Under the pieces are notes generated by a model, which was given only the letters and a program-made list of their open reading frames with translations, did no database searches and was not told where the DNA came from. Positions 61,951-64,000 of a stretch of 64,000 nt of DNA are shown here, in pieces. Source of the DNA: Variovorax sp. KK3. GTDB taxonomy: Bacteria; Pseudomonadota; Gammaproteobacteria; Burkholderiales; Burkholderiaceae_C. Where the stretch lies: positions 31,683 to 95,682 of the forward strand of contig NZ_LYVO01000020.1 in assembly GCF_001984055.1 (NCBI RefSeq), written 5' to 3'. The position numbers were made by a program, and so were the translations under genes. Within the stretch, counting starts at the first letter, position 1; each line of letters starts with the position of its first letter.

Positions 61951-62875
61951 GAAAGCCATGTCCGCAGGGTCCGATGCTCCAGCCCACTTCGACCTCAACC
62001 TGGTCCGGGCCTTCGTCGCCATCTACGAAACGCGAAGCGTCACCCAGGCCGCCGAGCGCCTGGGCCTTACTCAGCCGACCGTCAGCCATGCGCTGTCGCG
62101 TCTGCGGGACCTGTATGGCGACCGGCTGTTCGCACGCGGCGCCCAGGGCCTGACGCCCTCGGTCGTCGCCGAGCGGCTGTACGAACAGTTGAACGTGGCC
62201 CTGTCGACCATCGAAGGCACGCTCGAAGGCCGGCAAGGTTTCGACGCTGCCACCTCGTCGCGGCGATTCAGGTTCGCCACCTCGGACATCGGTGCGCTGT
62301 TCTTCATTCCACCGGTGCTTCGGCGGCTCCAGTCGATCGCGCCCCGGCTGCAGACGGAGTTCGTCCAGCTGTCGGAAACCGTGGTGAACGATTTGGCCAC
62401 GGGCGCCCTGGACTTCGCGCTGGGCAACCTTCCGAACCTGCACGAGCACTCGCGGGAGGCGCTGCTCTTCACCGAACGCTATGTCTGCCTGTTGTCCGGC
62501 GACTACCCCTTGCCGCGCGGCGGGCTTCGACTCGAAGAGTTCGTGCGGGCTCGCCACGTGATGGTGAGCTCGCCGGTGTCGGGGCATGCGTTGATCGAAA
62601 GCGCGCTGTCTCAACGCGGCGTGCGGCGCAACGTCGTCGCCCTGGTGCCGCAGTTCTCCGTGCTGCCCAGCCTGGTGGAAGGCAGCGACCTCGTCGTGGC
62701 CTTGCCCGAGCGCGTGGCCCGCCTCTTCGCCAAGGACCGGAGGCTGCAGATCGCAGAGATACCGGTCGCGTTGCCGGGCTTCGAAGTGCGGGTGCACTGG
62801 CATGCCCGCTCGGAAAGCTCGGCGGCGCACCGGTGGCTGCGGGACGAACTGATCCAGACCCTCAGCAAGCTCTAG
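61949..62875 (+). CDS. LysR-type regulator of the mandelate operon
   Basis: 308 residues from the ATG at 61949 (61958 is the alternative). The helix-turn-helix is FDLNLVRAFVAIYETRSVTQ, AAERLGLTQPTVSHALSRLR; the effector domain starts near FRFATSDIGALFFIPPVLRR, with the LTTR pattern typical of the NahR/LinR group. It is divergent from the iorA-led operon with a perfect dyad between them. Mandelate or benzoylformate is the likely effector. Confidence 0.88.
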   Translation: MKAMSAGSDAPAHFDLNLVRAFVAIYETRSVTQAAERLGLTQPTVSHALSRLRDLYGDRLFARGAQGLTPSVVAERLYEQLNVALSTIEGTLEGRQGFDAATSSRRFRFATSDIGALFFIPPVLRRLQSIAPRLQTEFVQLSETVVNDLATGALDFALGNLPNLHEHSREALLFTERYVCLLSGDYPLPRGGLRLEEFVRARHVMVSSPVSGHALIESALSQRGVRRNVVALVPQFSVLPSLVEGSDLVVALPERVARLFAKDRRLQIAEIPVALPGFEVRVHWHARSESSAAHRWLRDELIQTLSKL

Positions 62876-62896
62876 GGCCGGCCCGTCAAGGGCGCT

Positions 62897-63646
62897 TTAT
62901 CGCAGGTAGTCGTGCTCGACGGTGCCGAGCGCCAGCGTCATGTCGGCGATGTAGTGCAGCGCCGATTCGACCTTGAGCACCGGCAGTTCCGCCACCGGCG
63001 CCAGCGCATGCGGATGCAGCTCGAGCGAGGCCGGGCCGCTCCAGGCGCCGTGCAGCTGGATGTCGGTCATGTAGTAGCGCACCAGCTCGCAGATGCGCGG
63101 CGTGCCGTCGACGTGCGGAATGATCTTGAGCAGGAAGTTCGGCTGCGCCGCTGCCGCGAGGATCGGCTCGGGCGCCAGCGTCTTGTGCTTGAAGCCCATC
63201 GTGGCCTTGGCGACGCGCACCTTGCCGTAGTCGAGCGTGCCGACGACCACGTCGGTCTCGTAGTCGAGCACCGGCGTCGCGAGCTTCTTCGGAAAGCCCC
63301 ACAGCTCGCGCCCGCCCGCGATCGGCGGATGGTCGTTCAGGAACATCGCATGCACGAAGCTGCCCTTTTCGACGCCCTTGGCGGTGCGCAACTGCACCGG
63401 AATCACCTGGCCCGATTCGGTGTAGTCGCCGAAGCCCGTCGAATCGGGCATGCGGATGAACTCGTACTTGACCAGCGGCTCGACCACCTCGAGCGGCTCG
63501 GGCACCACGGCGCGCAACGCGTCCATGTCGGTGCGGTAAGTGATGACGAGGAATTCGCGCCGCATGAAGCGGTACGGCCCCGGCGGAAAGGCCGGGCTGG
63601 TCAGGGGCATGGCGAACGCGTTGCGTCGCACGTCTTCGAGTTTCAT
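62897..63646 (-). CDS. Acetoacetate decarboxylase family protein
   Basis: 249 residues from the ATG at 63646. The Schiff-base lysine motif is [14 protein letters not shown], and [14 protein letters not shown] with [10 protein letters not shown] are family text. It would turn acetoacetate into acetone and CO2, or act on a related keto acid. It overlaps the stop of the upstream patatin-like remnant by ATGA (63643-63646). In many Burkholderiales this gene belongs to a patatin (DUF3734) plus 3-hydroxybutyrate dehydrogenase set. Confidence 0.88.
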   Translation of the reverse strand: MKLEDVRRNAFAMPLTSPAFPPGPYRFMRREFLVITYRTDMDALRAVVPEPLEVVEPLVKYEFIRMPDSTGFGDYTESGQVIPVQLRTAKGVEKGSFVHAMFLNDHPPIAGGRELWGFPKKLATPVLDYETDVVVGTLDYGKVRVAKATMGFKHKTLAPEPILAAAAQPNFLLKIIPHVDGTPRICELVRYYMTDIQLHGAWSGPASLELHPHALAPVAELPVLKVESALHYIADMTLALGTVEHDYLR

Positions 63647-63990
63647 GATCGATCGGTCCTTTGCAAGTGGGTCTTCGGTGACGCGGCCATCGGGCGCTTG
63701 ATGCGGATCGCGTCCGGATCGCCCAGGTCGTAGGTGGTCACGCCATTGGTCTGCACGTCGCTGCGCAGTGCCTGCGGGTTGGCCAGCGTGGTGTGCATGT
63801 CGCGCTGCCCCGCGGCCCAAACGCCTGCGATCCAGTGCGCGCGCTTGCGATGCGCGTCCAGCTCGGCGAACACGCCGGCCTGGTAGGAGCCGAGCGCGCC
63901 GCCGCCCTGGAAGACCAGCGCCTTGGTCGCCGCTTTCATGTCGGCGCGCGTTCGTCGCGTGGCTGGTGCGGCCTTCGGCTTGGGATGCAT
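63643..63990 (-). pseudogene. Internally deleted patatin-like phospholipase (DUF3734 type)
   Basis: 115 residues. The start [20 protein letters not shown] is the patatin oxyanion loop, and the end [20 protein letters not shown] with [16 protein letters not shown] is the C-terminal (DUF3734) end of the same family. They are joined at about [14 protein letters not shown], so some 250 residues that include the GxSxG serine and the Asp are missing, in frame. The gene still ends in an ATGA overlap with the decarboxylase. Start at 63990 or 63939. Confidence 0.7.
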
Positions 63991-64000
63991 GGGGCGGGCT

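Noticed and set aside
1..64000. CRISPR arrays, tRNA or rRNA genes
   Set aside because: No regularly spaced direct repeats, cloverleaf-like sequences or rRNA text were found by reading; island edges at 14.0, 20.7, 36.2 and 44.6 kb show no tRNA.

Overview
The window is high-GC DNA whose gene content and neighbourhoods (MidA-type methyltransferase, DUF2917 proteins, MocR and GcvA-like regulators, GlmS/GlmU, DUF6279 lipoprotein, many branched-chain-type ABC transporters) suggest a betaproteobacterium of the Comamonadaceae, most like Variovorax. This placement is inferred from recognised families only. I saw no rRNA, tRNA or CRISPR array.

Layout. 1-4.6 kb: the end of a MidA-like methyltransferase, then an operon of a TauD-type dioxygenase with an SsuABC/TauABC-type importer (organosulfur use). 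4.6-14.0 kb: DUF5329 protein, HisN-type phosphatase, AraC regulator, DUF2905 protein, ROK kinase, a MocR regulator divergent from a DUF2917 protein, and an otsB-GH15-otsA trehalose operon. 14.0-20.7 kb: a visibly AT-richer accessory island with a complete alpha-hydroxyketone quorum-sensing operon (CqsA/LqsA-like synthase, LqsS-like kinase, LqsR-like regulator), a transglutaminase-like protein, an orphan Rhs-type toxin and two paralogous putative immunity genes separated by a decayed copy of the toxin tip.

20.7-36.1 kb: core-like genes (cca, GST, MgtC family, Slt, 5-formyl-THF cyclo-ligase, a LysR gene divergent from a second DUF2917 gene, BLUF protein, Crp/Fnr regulator, flippase, glycosyltransferase, DUF6279 lipoprotein, glmU, Lrp regulator, glmS). 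36.1-44.6 kb: an accessory block bordered by inverted copies of one short sequence. It holds a LigD remnant, a UvrA-like protein, a hemerythrin plus formaldehyde-dehydrogenase-like operon, an ABM monooxygenase, a broken gntR gene and a broken IS1182-type transposase.

44.6-51.6 kb: an amidase operon with its own Urt-like importer (including a permease-ATPase fusion) and a divergent LuxR-type regulator. 51.5-62.9 kb: a nine-gene operon under a divergent LysR regulator. It encodes mandelate racemase, (S)-mandelate dehydrogenase, a full branched-chain-type ABC importer and a two-subunit IorAB-type 2-oxoacid oxidoreductase. The parts predict uptake of mandelate, racemisation, oxidation to benzoylformate, and then oxidative decarboxylation by the IorAB-type enzyme instead of the classical benzoylformate decarboxylase; this is the most interesting system in the window. 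62.9-64.0 kb: an acetoacetate-decarboxylase-family protein coupled to an internally deleted patatin-like gene.
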